In this document: in pieces, positions 47,953-56,767 of the stretch
How positions within the stretch are numbered: position 1 is the first letter of the stretch
Layout: each line of letters starts with the position of its first letter
Source: an uncultured Eubacteriales bacterium
GTDB taxonomy: Bacteria > Bacillota > Clostridia > Oscillospirales > Oscillospiraceae
Assembly (NCBI GenBank): GCA_900545405.1
Contig: UQYT01000001.1
Coordinates: 1-64,000 of the forward strand
Direction: 5' to 3'
DNA: 64,000 nt
Notes under the pieces: model-generated
The model's input: only the letters and a program-made list of their open reading frames with translations
The model's database searches: none
What the model was told of the DNA's origin: nothing
Position numbers and translations under genes: made by a program

Positions 47953-49175
47953 GTGAACCCACTATTCGTTGGCATTGATGTGAGCAGAAGGAACAACGTC
48001 GCCTACCTGATGAACCCCGACGGCAGCAAGCATTCAAGTTTTTCTGTGCAGAATAATCTTGGCGGTGCTAAATTGTTGTCAGAGAGAATCGTGTCGGCAC
48101 TCAGTTCCATGCAGCTCAGCGATGTGATGATCGGTCTGGAAGCCACCTCCATTTACGGGAACAGCCTTGTGTATGCACTCCGGGAGGATGGAAGTCTGGG
48201 CCGGTTTCACCGGAAGATCCATGTTCTCAATCCCAAGCAGGTCAAAAAGTTCAAAGAAGCCTATCCGGATCTGCCGAAGAATTACTTTGTGGACGCCTTT
48301 GTGATTGCCGACCATCTCCGCTTCGGCAGGATCGCCAAGGCGGTCTATATGGACGATTATCGCTACCAGGCTCTCAGAACGCTTACCAGAGCCAGATTTG
48401 ATGTGATTCAGAACCTGACCCGTGAAAAGCAGCGCTTTGCCAATTACTTATTTCTGAAATGCTCCGGCATGGCCCAGGACAAGGACATTCGGAATACCAG
48501 CGCCACCACCATTGCTCTGATGGAGCAATTTGAAACGGTGGACGATCTGGCAAATGCTGATCTGGAGGAGCTGACCGCTTTCCTGGATGAGAAGGGAAGA
48601 AACTTTGCTGACCGGCAGCAAAAGCCAAGGCCATTCTGGATGCTGCCAAGGGCTCCTATCGTCTGCCCAAAACGGTAAATGACACCGTGAATCAGGCCAT
48701 GTCTGTTTCCATTGCTTCTATGCGGGCTTTAGAGAAGCAGGTCAAGGTTTTGGATAAGGCCATCGAACAGCAGTTTGAAATCATCCCAAACACCTTGACA
48801 TCTATCCCCGGCATTGGAAAGGTCTACTCTGCCGGTATTATCGCTGAGATCGGCGATATCCACCGCTTCGATTCTCAAGCCTCTGTTGCGAAGTTTGCCG
48901 GTCTTGTCTGGCACAAAAACCAGTCCGGTGATTTTGAGGCCGAACACTCCCAAATGATTAAGTCCGGCAACCGCTACCTCCGCTACTATCTGCTGGAAGC
49001 CGCCAACTCTGTGAGAAGATGCGACTCCGAGTTCAGGCGCTACTATGACCTCAAGTACCATGAGGTCAACAAGTACCAGCATAAACGCGCACTCGCGTTG
49101 ACTGCCAGAAAACTGGTTCGGTTGGTCTTTCGGCTGCTGAAGGACAACCGCCTGTATATCCCGCCGGAGGGCTAA
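47953..49175 (+). pseudogene. IS110-family transposase (DEDD, Tnp_20), frameshifted
   Basis: From the GTG at 47953, behind GGGGAGGTG: NPLFVGIDVSRRNNVAYLM with the first catalytic Asp, GLEATSIYGNSL with the Glu, and YFVDAFVIADHLRFG with two Asp (the DEDD set). Near 48612 the frame is lost; the next frame continues AILDAAKGSYRLPKTVND and leads into the C-terminal domain with SIPGIGKVYSAGIIAEIGDI and the serine-bearing KSGNRYLRYYLLEA. Restoring one base (GACCGG to GACCCGG would give D-P-A-A-K-A-K) yields 407 residues, a normal length. IS110 transposases are not normally frameshift-expressed, so this copy is probably inactive. Confidence 0.82.
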
Positions 49176-49341
49176 GCATTTTGCTTGCCGCTCTGACGAT
49201 CAGGCCCTGTTTCAAAATCTTTTAGGGGCAGGGCTTTGGCTGGTGCTGCATTTTTGCTGCTCACATAACCCGTCTATGACGTTTCCGCCTGTTTCTTCTG
49301 TGAATCACCCTCTTGACTTAATACCATAGGACTTGGTAAAT

Positions 49342-49387
49342 AAAAAACTCCGGGTCCTGACAGGGCATATCCTATCAGAACCCGGAG
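49342..49387 (-). terminator. vanS terminator
   Basis: Minus-strand stem CTCCGGGT / ACCCGGAG (49387-49380 with 49355-49348), extended by internal pairing of CTGATAGG with CCTGTCAG, then TTTTTTATTT. It separates vanRS transcription from vanG independently of the IS. Confidence 0.88.
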
Positions 49388-49440
49388 CTGAGTTTATCCG
49401 CAGGGGCTTTTGAAAAGCATGTGATTTTCAAATGAAATTC

Positions 49441-50550
49441 TTACGATTTTCTGACATCGCTGAGGGGCAGCGTCACGCTGAACACGATGCGGTTGTCCAC
49501 GCTCTGGGCGCTTATACTGCCGCCGTGGAGCTCGACTATCTCCTTGGCGATGGCGAGACCGAGGCCGGAACCGCCGGTGCGGCTCTGCCGCGCGGAGTCC
49601 AGGCGATAGAACTGCTCAAAGAGCCTGTCGAGCTGCGCGGCGGGTATCGTGTCACCGTGGTTCATAAAGGTGACGTGCGCCCGCTCACCCTCGACGGAGA
49701 GGCTTATCGTGATCTCGGTGTTCTCGTAGCTGTAATTTATCGCGTTGCGCAAGAGGTTATCGAACACGCGCTGCAATTTGTCCGGGTCACAGCTCATCAT
49801 GACCCCGGCGGGGGCATTCACCGCGCAGGTGAGGCCGCGCTCGTGCAGCATGGGGATGAACTCGTCTGCTATCTGCTCCAGCATGCGGCTGAGGTTTACG
49901 CTCCGCCGGTCGAGCGTCACGCTGGTGAGGGAAAAGCGCGTGATGTCGAAGAACTCGTTAATGAGGTCCTCCAGCCGCTCGGCCTTGTCGAGCGCTATGC
50001 CCGTGTATTTCGCGCGCTGGGTCTCGGGGAGGTCCCGCTCGTCCTGCAAAAGGCTGAGGTAGCCGATGACGGAGGTGAGCGGCGTCTTCAGGTCGTGCGC
50101 GAGGTAGACGACGAGGTCATTCTTGCGCTTTTCCGCGTCCTCGGCGGCGCGGCGGGAGGCGAGCATGTCGCTCTTTATCTGGTTCATCTGGTTCTCAATG
50201 TCGTGCAGCGCGGCGGGGAGGACCACCGGCCCGTCGCCGCCCTTGTAGATCTGCTCCGTCGCCCGCACCACGTCGCCGAGGTAGCCCAGCGTCTTGCCCC
50301 AGTAGATGAGGAAGATGACGATGTAGCCGCCGACGAGAAAGATGACCATGAAGAACGTGACGTTGTCCCGCACCGTGATGAGCAGCCCGTATATCAGCCC
50401 GCCGTTCCAGGGGATGGCGTAGCAGATGAACATGCCGAGAAAGAGCGCGACAAAGCTGCCTATCGTGAAGAGCACGCAGGCTACGACAAAGCGGGTCAGC
50501 ACGCCGAGAGTCAGCGTCCTGCGGTATGCGGCTTTCTTCTCCTTATTCAA
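49441..50550 (-). CDS. vanS: VanS-type sensor histidine kinase
   Basis: 369 residues. Two membrane helices (about 15-42 and 58-88) enclose a very short external loop. The HisKA box is YLAHDLKTPLTSVIGYLSLL, preceded by KRKNDLVV, which is strongly VanS-like. ATPase motifs FDNLLRNAINYSYE and GGSGLGLAIAKEIV follow. It should sense glycopeptide or wall stress and control VanR. Its start overlaps the vanR stop by 8 nt, and a strong terminator follows. Confidence 0.9.
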   Translation of the reverse strand: MNKEKKAAYRRTLTLGVLTRFVVACVLFTIGSFVALFLGMFICYAIPWNGGLIYGLLITVRDNVTFFMVIFLVGGYIVIFLIYWGKTLGYLGDVVRATEQIYKGGDGPVVLPAALHDIENQMNQIKSDMLASRRAAEDAEKRKNDLVVYLAHDLKTPLTSVIGYLSLLQDERDLPETQRAKYTGIALDKAERLEDLINEFFDITRFSLTSVTLDRRSVNLSRMLEQIADEFIPMLHERGLTCAVNAPAGVMMSCDPDKLQRVFDNLLRNAINYSYENTEITISLSVEGERAHVTFMNHGDTIPAAQLDRLFEQFYRLDSARQSRTGGSGLGLAIAKEIVELHGGSISAQSVDNRIVFSVTLPLSDVRKS

Positions 50551-51244
50551 CCTGATACCCCACTCCCCAGACGGTCTTTATAAAGCGCGGCTTGCGCGGC
50601 GGCTCGCCCAGCTTTTCGCGCAGGCGGCCTATGTGCGCCATGACCGTATTGTTGTTGTCTAGGAATTTCTCGCCCCAGACCGCCTCGAATAGCTCCTCCG
50701 AGGACACGACCCGGCCCTGATTCTCGCAGAGATACCAGAGTATCGAAAACTCAATGGGCGTGAGCTGCACGGCCTTGCCGTAGAGCGTGCACTTGTGCGT
50801 CTCGCGGTTTATGACGAGACCGCGGATGTCGCGCTCAGCCTCCGGCGGCTTCGGCGCGGCGGCGTCGGCCTGGTTGTAGCGCGTGTAGCGCCGCAGCTGG
50901 GTCTTGACCCGCGCCACGAGCTCCAGCGGGTTGAAGGGCTTTGTGATATAGTCGTCCGCGCCTATCGTGAGACCCATGATCTTGTCGATGTCCTCGACCT
51001 TGGCCGTGAGCATTATGATGGGCCAGAAGTGCTCCTCGCGTATGCGCGCGCAGAGCGTGAAGCCGTCGATGTCCGGGAGCATGACGTCGAGTATCGCGAG
51101 ATCGAGCTCCTCGGTCCTGACGCACTCGAGCGCGTCATGGCCGTTATAGAACTTGCGGACGGCAAAGCCCTCGTTTTTCAGATATAGTTCCACGAGGTCG
51201 GCGATCTCTACCTCGTCGTCGACCACGAGCACGGTTTGTCCCAT
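50543..51244 (-). CDS. vanR: VanR-type response regulator
   Basis: 233 residues from the ATG at 51244, with GGAGG 7 nt upstream; an earlier in-frame start exists but lacks a site. Receiver: VVDDEVEIADLVELYLKNEG, acceptor Asp in LAILDVMLPDIDG, GADDYITKPFNPLELVARVK. The DNA-binding domain has VQLTPIEFSILWYLCENQGR and RFIKTVWGVGYQVE, closely matching VanR proteins of D-Ser and D-Lac clusters. It should activate vanG-vanXY-vanT and its own promoter. Confidence 0.92.
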   Translation of the reverse strand: MGQTVLVVDDEVEIADLVELYLKNEGFAVRKFYNGHDALECVRTEELDLAILDVMLPDIDGFTLCARIREEHFWPIIMLTAKVEDIDKIMGLTIGADDYITKPFNPLELVARVKTQLRRYTRYNQADAAAPKPPEAERDIRGLVINRETHKCTLYGKAVQLTPIEFSILWYLCENQGRVVSSEELFEAVWGEKFLDNNNTVMAHIGRLREKLGEPPRKPRFIKTVWGVGYQVE

Positions 51245-51264
51245 ATGTGCCTCCGTAACAAGCT

Positions 51265-51302
51265 GTTTAGCACAGTTTAGCACAAGGCAGGGCGCGATTC
51301 AA
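51265..51302 (-). promoter_or_regulatory. vanR promoter with tandem 10-bp repeat
   Basis: Minus strand TTGAAT (51302-51297), 17 nt, TAAACT (51279-51274). The plus-strand decamer GTTTAGCACA occurs twice in perfect tandem (51265-51284) across the -10, a candidate VanR autoregulatory site. Confidence 0.6.
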
Positions 51303-51314
51303 CGCCATTTGTGG

Positions 51315-51343
51315 TTGCAAGGGGAGGGGAGAGGGATTATAAT
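51315..51343 (+). promoter_or_regulatory. Aminotransferase promoter
   Basis: TTGCAA (51315-51320), 17 nt, TATAAT (51338-51343). It diverges from the vanR promoter with about 12 bp between the two -35 boxes. Confidence 0.75.
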
Positions 51344-51374
51344 GTAGTATATTTTTTCGGGAAGGTACGTCGAG

Positions 51375-52565
51375 ATGAAAGAGCTTTCAAGACTTGCAAA
51401 GAACGTGAACCCCTCAACCACCCTGGCCATAGACGCCATGGCGAAGCAGATGCGCGCCGACGGGCTGGATGTCATCGGCTTCGGCGCGGGCGAGCCCGAT
51501 TTTGAGACGCCCGTGAACATCCAGGACGCCGCCATAGACGCCATCCGCAAGGGCAAGACAAAATACACCCCCGCCGCCGGCATCGTGGAGCTGCGCAAGG
51601 CCGCGGCCGCCCGCCTCAAGGCCGACTGCGGCGTGGATTACGACTATACCCAGATAGTCATAGCGAGCGGCGCAAAGCACAACGTCTACATCGCCCTCGC
51701 GACGCTCATTAACCCCGGCGACGAGATAATCGTCCCCGCGCCGTACTGGGTCAGCTACTGCGAGATGGTCTCCATGCTCGGCGGCACGCCCGTGCCGGTG
51801 CTGGCGGATGAGGCGCAGCACTTCAAGATAACCGCCGCGCAGCTCGAGGCGGCTATAACGGACAAGACCAAGGCCGTCATGCTCAATAACCCCTGCAACC
51901 CGACGGGTATGTTCTACACCAAGAGCGAGCTCGAAGCTCTGGCCGAGGTCTGCGTGAAACACGACCTCTACGTCATCGCCGACGAGATATACTACCAGCT
52001 CCTGTACGACGGACTTAAGTTCACCAGCTTCGCCTCCCTCGGCGACGAGGTCAAGGAGCGGACGATACTCATAAACGGCGTCTCCAAGTCCTACGCCATG
52101 ACCGGCTGGCGCATAGGCTACGCCGCGGCGAACAAGGAGATAGCCAAGACCATGTCCAACTACCTGAGCCACTCCACCGGCGCGCCCTCCACCATCAGCC
52201 AGTGGGCGGCGGTCGAGGCGCTGAGCGGCCCGCAGGAGACCATAGAGGCCATGCGCAAGGTGTTTGAGGAGCGCCGCAACTACCTCGTCAAGCGCCTAAA
52301 CAGCATCGACGGCGTGAGCTGCATCACACCGACCGGCGCCTTCTACGTCATGATGAACATCGAGAAGCTCATCGGCCGCACCCTCGGCGGCAAGCTCATA
52401 GAGAACGACGACGACTTCGGCGTCGCCTTCCTCGAAAAGGGCCTCGTGGCCGTCGTGCCCTGCTCCGGCTTCGGCATAAAGAACTTCGTCCGCTGGACCT
52501 ATGCCACCTCGATGGAGAACATCAAGGAGGGCCTCGACAGGCTGGAAAAGTTCCTCGCCGAGTAG
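51375..52565 (+). CDS. Class I PLP-dependent aminotransferase (aspartate aminotransferase-like)
   Basis: 396 residues. DVIGFGAGEPDFETPVNIQ, KYTPAAGIVELRKAAA, NNPCNPTGMFYTKSELEAL, IADEIYYQLLY and the PLP lysine in LINGVSKSYAMTGWRIGYA place it in the AspB/AspC-like subgroup of class I aminotransferases. Aspartate/2-oxoglutarate is the likeliest pair, which would supply the asd-dapA-dapB branch, but related alanine or aromatic specificity cannot be excluded. It has its own promoter and a GGAAGG ribosome binding site. Confidence 0.92.
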   Translation: MKELSRLAKNVNPSTTLAIDAMAKQMRADGLDVIGFGAGEPDFETPVNIQDAAIDAIRKGKTKYTPAAGIVELRKAAAARLKADCGVDYDYTQIVIASGAKHNVYIALATLINPGDEIIVPAPYWVSYCEMVSMLGGTPVPVLADEAQHFKITAAQLEAAITDKTKAVMLNNPCNPTGMFYTKSELEALAEVCVKHDLYVIADEIYYQLLYDGLKFTSFASLGDEVKERTILINGVSKSYAMTGWRIGYAAANKEIAKTMSNYLSHSTGAPSTISQWAAVEALSGPQETIEAMRKVFEERRNYLVKRLNSIDGVSCITPTGAFYVMMNIEKLIGRTLGGKLIENDDDFGVAFLEKGLVAVVPCSGFGIKNFVRWTYATSMENIKEGLDRLEKFLAE

Positions 52566-52612
52566 TTAAAACAGCCCGTCCCGCATAGTGTTTGAGGGAG
52601 GGGTGATGCTTG

Positions 52613-53344
52613 ATGGCAATTTCAATAAGGCTGAGGGATGTGCTCCCGCTGCTAGCGGCGCTGGTGCTGGTGGTGCTCTGTTTTGCGCTGCCGCCCATCT
52701 ACGCCGACGAGGCGGAGCCGGTCACGGCCGAGGCGGAGACCACCCGCGTCCTGATAATCGACGCAGGGCACGGCGGGGAGGACGGCGGCGCGACAACGGC
52801 GGAGGGCGTGCCCGAGAGCGGCATAAACCTCGCCATAGCGCAAAAGCTGGAGGCCCTCGCCGGCCTCTGCGGCGTGGAGAGCGTCATGACGCGCGAGAGC
52901 CAGGACATAAACTATCCCGAAAGCGCCTCCACGACCGCCCAGCGCAAGCAGGCGGACCAGAAGGCGCGCATAGAGCTCATCAACGCGCAGAGCGACGCCG
53001 TGCTCATCAGCATCCACCAGAATTTCTTCCCGACCGCGCAGCCCTCGGGCTGCCAGGTGCTCTACGGCAAGCCGGAGGGCAGCCGGGAGCTGGGCGAGCT
53101 GACGCACAGAAATCTCACGGAGGCGCTCTGCCCCACGAGCCGCCGCGTCGCCGCGCCGATATCTGAGGACATCTACCTCATGCGCTCGGCCAAGTGCACG
53201 TCCATCCTCGTCGAGTGCGGCTTTCTCTCGAACCCGAGCGAGGCGGCGCTGCTGCAAACCGAGGACTATCAGCTTAAAATATCGGCCCTGCTGCTCGCGT
53301 CCTATCTGCAATACGAGGCGGGGTCAGACGGAATGGTGTTATGA
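52613..53344 (+). CDS. cwlD: N-acetylmuramoyl-L-alanine amidase, CwlD-like
   Basis: 243 residues from the ATG at 52613, behind GGGAGGGG. One N-terminal membrane/signal segment (about 8-28) precedes an Amidase_3 domain: LIIDAGHGGEDGGATT, SGINLAIA, VLISIHQNFF, GCQVLYG and ILVECGFLSNPSEA, with zinc ligands His, Glu, His and the catalytic Glu. CwlD strips stem peptides in the spore cortex so that muramic lactam can form. The size and single anchor fit CwlD rather than the large vegetative amidases. Its stop overlaps the radA start. Confidence 0.88.
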   Translation: MAISIRLRDVLPLLAALVLVVLCFALPPIYADEAEPVTAEAETTRVLIIDAGHGGEDGGATTAEGVPESGINLAIAQKLEALAGLCGVESVMTRESQDINYPESASTTAQRKQADQKARIELINAQSDAVLISIHQNFFPTAQPSGCQVLYGKPEGSRELGELTHRNLTEALCPTSRRVAAPISEDIYLMRSAKCTSILVECGFLSNPSEAALLQTEDYQLKISALLLASYLQYEAGSDGMVL

Positions 53345-54702
53345 AACAAAAGACGGTATTCTACTGCACGGAGTGCGGCAACGAGACGGCAAAGTGGTCG
53401 GGCCAGTGCCCGGCCTGCGGCGCCTGGAACACGCTGACCGAGGCCCCGGCGCAGACCAAGTCCGGCAAGGCCGCCTCCGCGGCCTCGAGACACAGCAGCG
53501 GCAAGCCCAAGCTGCTCTCGGAGCTGGACACGCAGGAAGAGATAAGGTTCACCACCGGTGTCGGCGAGCTGGACCGCGTGCTCGGCGGCGGAGCCGTCCG
53601 CGGCTCCGTGGTGCTTGTCGGCGGCGCGCCGGGCGTCGGCAAGTCCACGCTGCTCTTGCAGCTCTGCGGCCTGGTCGGGAAGACAGAGCGCGTGCTCTAT
53701 GTCACCGGCGAGGAGAGCCGCCGCCAGCTCAAGATGCGCGCCCAGCGCCTCGGCGTCTTGGAGGGCGAGATCTACGTCCTCGCAGAGACGCAGCTCGCGG
53801 AGATAGAGTCGCAGATCGAGGACTTGCAGCCCACCGTGGTCATCGTGGACTCCATCCAGACGATGTTCGACACCGAGATTGCCGCCGCGCCCGGCAGCAT
53901 AAGCCAGGTGCGCGAGTGCACGATGTCCATCATGCGCATCGCCAAGGCCGACGGCTTCACGGCCTTCGTCGTGGGCCACATAAATAAGGAGGGCAACATC
54001 GCGGGCCCCAAGGTACTCGAGCACATGGTCGACTGCGTGCTCTACTTTGAGGGCGAGCAGAGCCTGAGCTACCGCATCCTCCGCGCGGCGAAGAACCGTT
54101 TCGGCTCCACGAACGAGATAGGCGTCTTTGAGATGGCCGACACCGGCCTGCGCGAGGTGCCTAACCCCTCGGAGACCATGCTCTCCGGCCGCCCGCTGGA
54201 CACTCCGGGCACCTGCGTGACCTGCGTCATGGAGGGTACCCGGCCAATCCTGGCCGAGATACAGGCCCTCGTGGCCCAGTCCGGCTACGGCAACCCCCGC
54301 CGCAACTCCAACGGCATCGACTACAACCGCGCAATGCTGCTGCTCGCGGTGCTGGAAAAGCGCGGCGGCATGAGCGTCGCGGGCTGCGACGCATACATAA
54401 ACGTCGTCGGCGGCCTGCAATTGGACGAGACCGCCGCTGACCTCGCCACGCTGCTGGCCGTGGCCTCCAGCTGGAAGGACGTGGCCATCGGCTCCGACCT
54501 AGCCGCCGTCGGCGAAGTCGGCCTCTCGGGCGAGGTGCGCTCCGTGACCCAGCTGGGCCACCGCCTCTCCGAGATCGCCCGCCTCGGCTTCAGGCGCTGC
54601 ATAATCCCCGCCCACGTCAAGGGCGAGGTGCCGAAGCCCAAGGGCCTGGAGCTCATCAGCGTCAAAAACGTCCGCGAGGCCATCCGGGAGGCCCTGGGAT
54701 GA
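53341..54702 (+). CDS. radA: DNA repair protein RadA (Sms)
   Basis: 453 residues. N-terminal zinc finger (Cys9, Cys12, Cys23, Cys26), RecA-like ATPase with Walker A LVGGAPGVGKSTLL, Walker B VVIVDSIQTM, the diagnostic KNRFGSTNEIGVFEM motif, and the C-terminal Lon-protease-like domain (GLSGEVRSVTQLGHRL, VKGEVPKPKGLEL). RadA drives branch migration of recombination intermediates. ATGA overlap with cwlD and with the next gene makes a tight three-gene unit. Confidence 0.97.
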   Translation: MKQKTVFYCTECGNETAKWSGQCPACGAWNTLTEAPAQTKSGKAASAASRHSSGKPKLLSELDTQEEIRFTTGVGELDRVLGGGAVRGSVVLVGGAPGVGKSTLLLQLCGLVGKTERVLYVTGEESRRQLKMRAQRLGVLEGEIYVLAETQLAEIESQIEDLQPTVVIVDSIQTMFDTEIAAAPGSISQVRECTMSIMRIAKADGFTAFVVGHINKEGNIAGPKVLEHMVDCVLYFEGEQSLSYRILRAAKNRFGSTNEIGVFEMADTGLREVPNPSETMLSGRPLDTPGTCVTCVMEGTRPILAEIQALVAQSGYGNPRRNSNGIDYNRAMLLLAVLEKRGGMSVAGCDAYINVVGGLQLDETAADLATLLAVASSWKDVAIGSDLAAVGEVGLSGEVRSVTQLGHRLSEIARLGFRRCIIPAHVKGEVPKPKGLELISVKNVREAIREALG

Positions 54703-55448
54703 GCGAGCGGATAATTAAAACGCCCCACCTGCCGCAAGGCAAGGTGTGGCTGGCCGCATTCGGCGCAAAATACCGTGAAATACTAGAAAAACCGCTGCAA
54801 AACCTAGGTATAACGCCGCTCTGGCTGCCCGATAACGAGGCCGTGGACCCGCGCCTCGCCGGGCACGCCGACCTGATGCTCCTGCACCTCGGCGGCGCCC
54901 GCGTCGTGACGAGCTGCGGCGGCGAGATACCGCAGACGCTTACCGCCCTCGGCTTCGATGTCATCCGCGCGGCGGAGCAGGGGAGGTCTTACCCCGCCGA
55001 CGCCCGCCTCTGCGCCTGCATAGTCGGCGCGCGCTGCATCCACAACTTCAAAATAAGCGACCCGGCCATCTCCGGCTTTGAGCGCGTCGACGTGCGTCAG
55101 GGCTACGCCAAATGCTGCGCCTGCGTCGTGAACGAGGGCGCGATGATCACCTCAGATACGGGCATAGCAAAGGCCGCAGCCCGGCACGGAGTTGACGTGC
55201 TCGGGATACGGCCCGGATATATTGAGCTTGCAGGCTTCGACACCGGCTTCATCGGCGGCACGGCCTTCAGAATATCGGAGCGCGCCCTGGCCTTTACCGG
55301 GCGGCTTGACGCTCACCCCGACAGGGCGGATATCGAGGCCTTTCTCCGCTCGCGCGGCATAGAGCCCGTGTACCTGACTGATAGGCCCGCCTTCGACATC
55401 GGCTCCGCCGTGCCGCTCACAGAGGCGGAAGCGATATCTTGCCCATGA
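54699..55448 (+). CDS. DUF6873-like GME-fold protein of unknown function
   Basis: 249 residues, soluble. Repeated beta-beta-alpha-beta units and blocks such as DLMLLHLGGARVVTSC, CACVVNEGAMITSDTGIA and GYIELAGFDTGFIGG recall the guanidino-modifying-enzyme fold of the arginine deiminase superfamily; I recall the family name DUF6873. The superfamily's His and Cys catalytic residues are not obvious, so activity is doubtful. It overlaps radA by 4 nt and converges on anmK with a 32-nt overlap of the two 3' ends. Confidence 0.7.
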   Translation: MSERIIKTPHLPQGKVWLAAFGAKYREILEKPLQNLGITPLWLPDNEAVDPRLAGHADLMLLHLGGARVVTSCGGEIPQTLTALGFDVIRAAEQGRSYPADARLCACIVGARCIHNFKISDPAISGFERVDVRQGYAKCCACVVNEGAMITSDTGIAKAAARHGVDVLGIRPGYIELAGFDTGFIGGTAFRISERALAFTGRLDAHPDRADIEAFLRSRGIEPVYLTDRPAFDIGSAVPLTEAEAISCP

Positions 55449-56616
55449 CCGAGGGATTCTCCGCCCCGGTGACGCCCGGCAGGGTGTTCGGCAGACCCGC
55501 AAGGCAGCGGTCGCCGAGTATGGCAAAGGCTACGGCCTCTTTCGCATCGCTGCTGTACCCCAGGTCCTCCTGAGTTTTGACCTCCACGCCGAAGCGCTCG
55601 AAGCGCGCGGCAAGGCGGCTCATGAGGGTCTTGTTATAACTGCCGCCGCCGCCGACAAGCAGCTCGGCGGCCTTGTATTTCGGCAGCACATAGCGCTCAT
55701 AGGCGTCGGCTATCGACCAGGCCGTCAGCTCCGTCGCCGTCGCGGCGAGGTCCTCCCAGCTGAGGCTGTGCTCACGGCCCCAGGCGAAGATGCGCTCCGC
55801 GTACTGCGTGCCGAAGAGCTCCCGGCCCGTGGTTTTCGGCAGAGGGAGGGAGTAATAGGGCTCGGCGCGGAGCATGTCGAGCAGGCGCTCGTCCACATTA
55901 CCGCGTGCGGCCATGGCGCCGCCCTTATCATAGCGCTCGCGCCCGTCCGTTGCGGCGGAGACCACGGCGTCGATGAGCATGTTGCCCGGACCGGTGTCAA
56001 AGGCGTACACGGCCTCCGGCGCGCAGGCGGCGGGCAGAACGGTCATGTTGCCGATGCCGCCGATATTCTGCAAAAGCCGCGTGCGCTCTGTGCTTCTATA
56101 TAATAGGTACTCCGTGAACGGCACCAGAGGCGCGCCCTGTCCGCCCGCCGCGACGTCGGCGACGCGGAAGTCCGAGACCGTCACCAGCCCCGTCCGCTGC
56201 GCAATGACCGCGCCTTCGCCTATCTGCACCGTGCAGCGCGCGCTCTCTCCGCAGAAGGGCACCTCGTCCGGCGCGTGCCAGATGGTCTGCCCGTGGGAGG
56301 CCACAGCGTCCACGTCCGCAGGCGTGAGCCCCGCCGCGCGGATGACCGAGAGCGCCGCCTCGGCGTAGAGCCCGCCGAGGACATAGGACAACCGCCCGAC
56401 CTTGTCCACCGTCGCCTTCGCCGGGTCGAAGAGCTCGAAGATGCCCGCACGCACGGCCTCGGGGAAGGGGTGGTCCTCAAAAGCGACCAGCCGCACCTCC
56501 GGCGCGTCCTGAGAGCCTGAGAGCTCCACCAGCGCCGCGTCTATGCCGTCCACCGAGGTGCCGGACATCAGCCCCACGATGCGCCTGACTGGCTTTTTTG
56601 CTATTTCTCCAAGCAT
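55417..56616 (-). CDS. anmK: Anhydro-N-acetylmuramic acid kinase
   Basis: 399 residues from the ATG at 56616, behind AAGAGGTG. ASKHA-fold kinase with RIVGLMSGTSVDGIDAALVE, VASHGQTIWHAP, LLQNIGGIGNMTVLP, VYAFDTGPGNMLIDA and ELLVGGGGSYNKTLMSRL, the AnmK set. It opens and phosphorylates 1,6-anhydroMurNAc to MurNAc-6-phosphate, the MurQ substrate. The murQ-nagZ genes diverge from it on the other side of a short intergenic region, together forming a peptidoglycan-recycling locus. Confidence 0.95.
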   Translation of the reverse strand: MLGEIAKKPVRRIVGLMSGTSVDGIDAALVELSGSQDAPEVRLVAFEDHPFPEAVRAGIFELFDPAKATVDKVGRLSYVLGGLYAEAALSVIRAAGLTPADVDAVASHGQTIWHAPDEVPFCGESARCTVQIGEGAVIAQRTGLVTVSDFRVADVAAGGQGAPLVPFTEYLLYRSTERTRLLQNIGGIGNMTVLPAACAPEAVYAFDTGPGNMLIDAVVSAATDGRERYDKGGAMAARGNVDERLLDMLRAEPYYSLPLPKTTGRELFGTQYAERIFAWGREHSLSWEDLAATATELTAWSIADAYERYVLPKYKAAELLVGGGGSYNKTLMSRLAARFERFGVEVKTQEDLGYSSDAKEAVAFAILGDRCLAGLPNTLPGVTGAENPSVMGKISLPPL

Positions 56617-56676
56617 GTTTTTCACCTCTTGCTTTAGTGTCCAAAAAATACTGCGCAAACCTTACACTATGCACAG

Positions 56677-56705
56677 TTGCACTGGGATTATATGCGTGAT
56701 ATAAT
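56677..56705 (+). promoter_or_regulatory. Promoter of the serine hydrolase-murQ-nagZ unit
   Basis: TTGCAC (56677-56682), 17 nt, TATAAT (56700-56705). Confidence 0.8.
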
Positions 56706-56767
56706 GTTACCAAAGAAGTTAAATCAATGATACAATATTTCATGGCAAAAGAAAAGGGGTTATTTTT

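Larger units (their letters stand above)
47676..49327 (+). mobile_element. IS110-family insertion element between vanG and vanS
   Basis: About 1.65 kb, with lower GC than the van genes. It has a structured left non-coding end of about 275 nt, one DEDD/Tnp_20 transposase reading frame on the plus strand (opposite to the van genes), and a right end of about 150 nt. IS110 elements lack clear terminal inverted repeats, so the ends are estimates: an AT dinucleotide at 47676 and 49326 would fit as the duplicated core if the RE/LE junction promoter has a 17-nt spacer. The true ends lie within 47613-47686 and 49318-49341. Confidence 0.75.
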
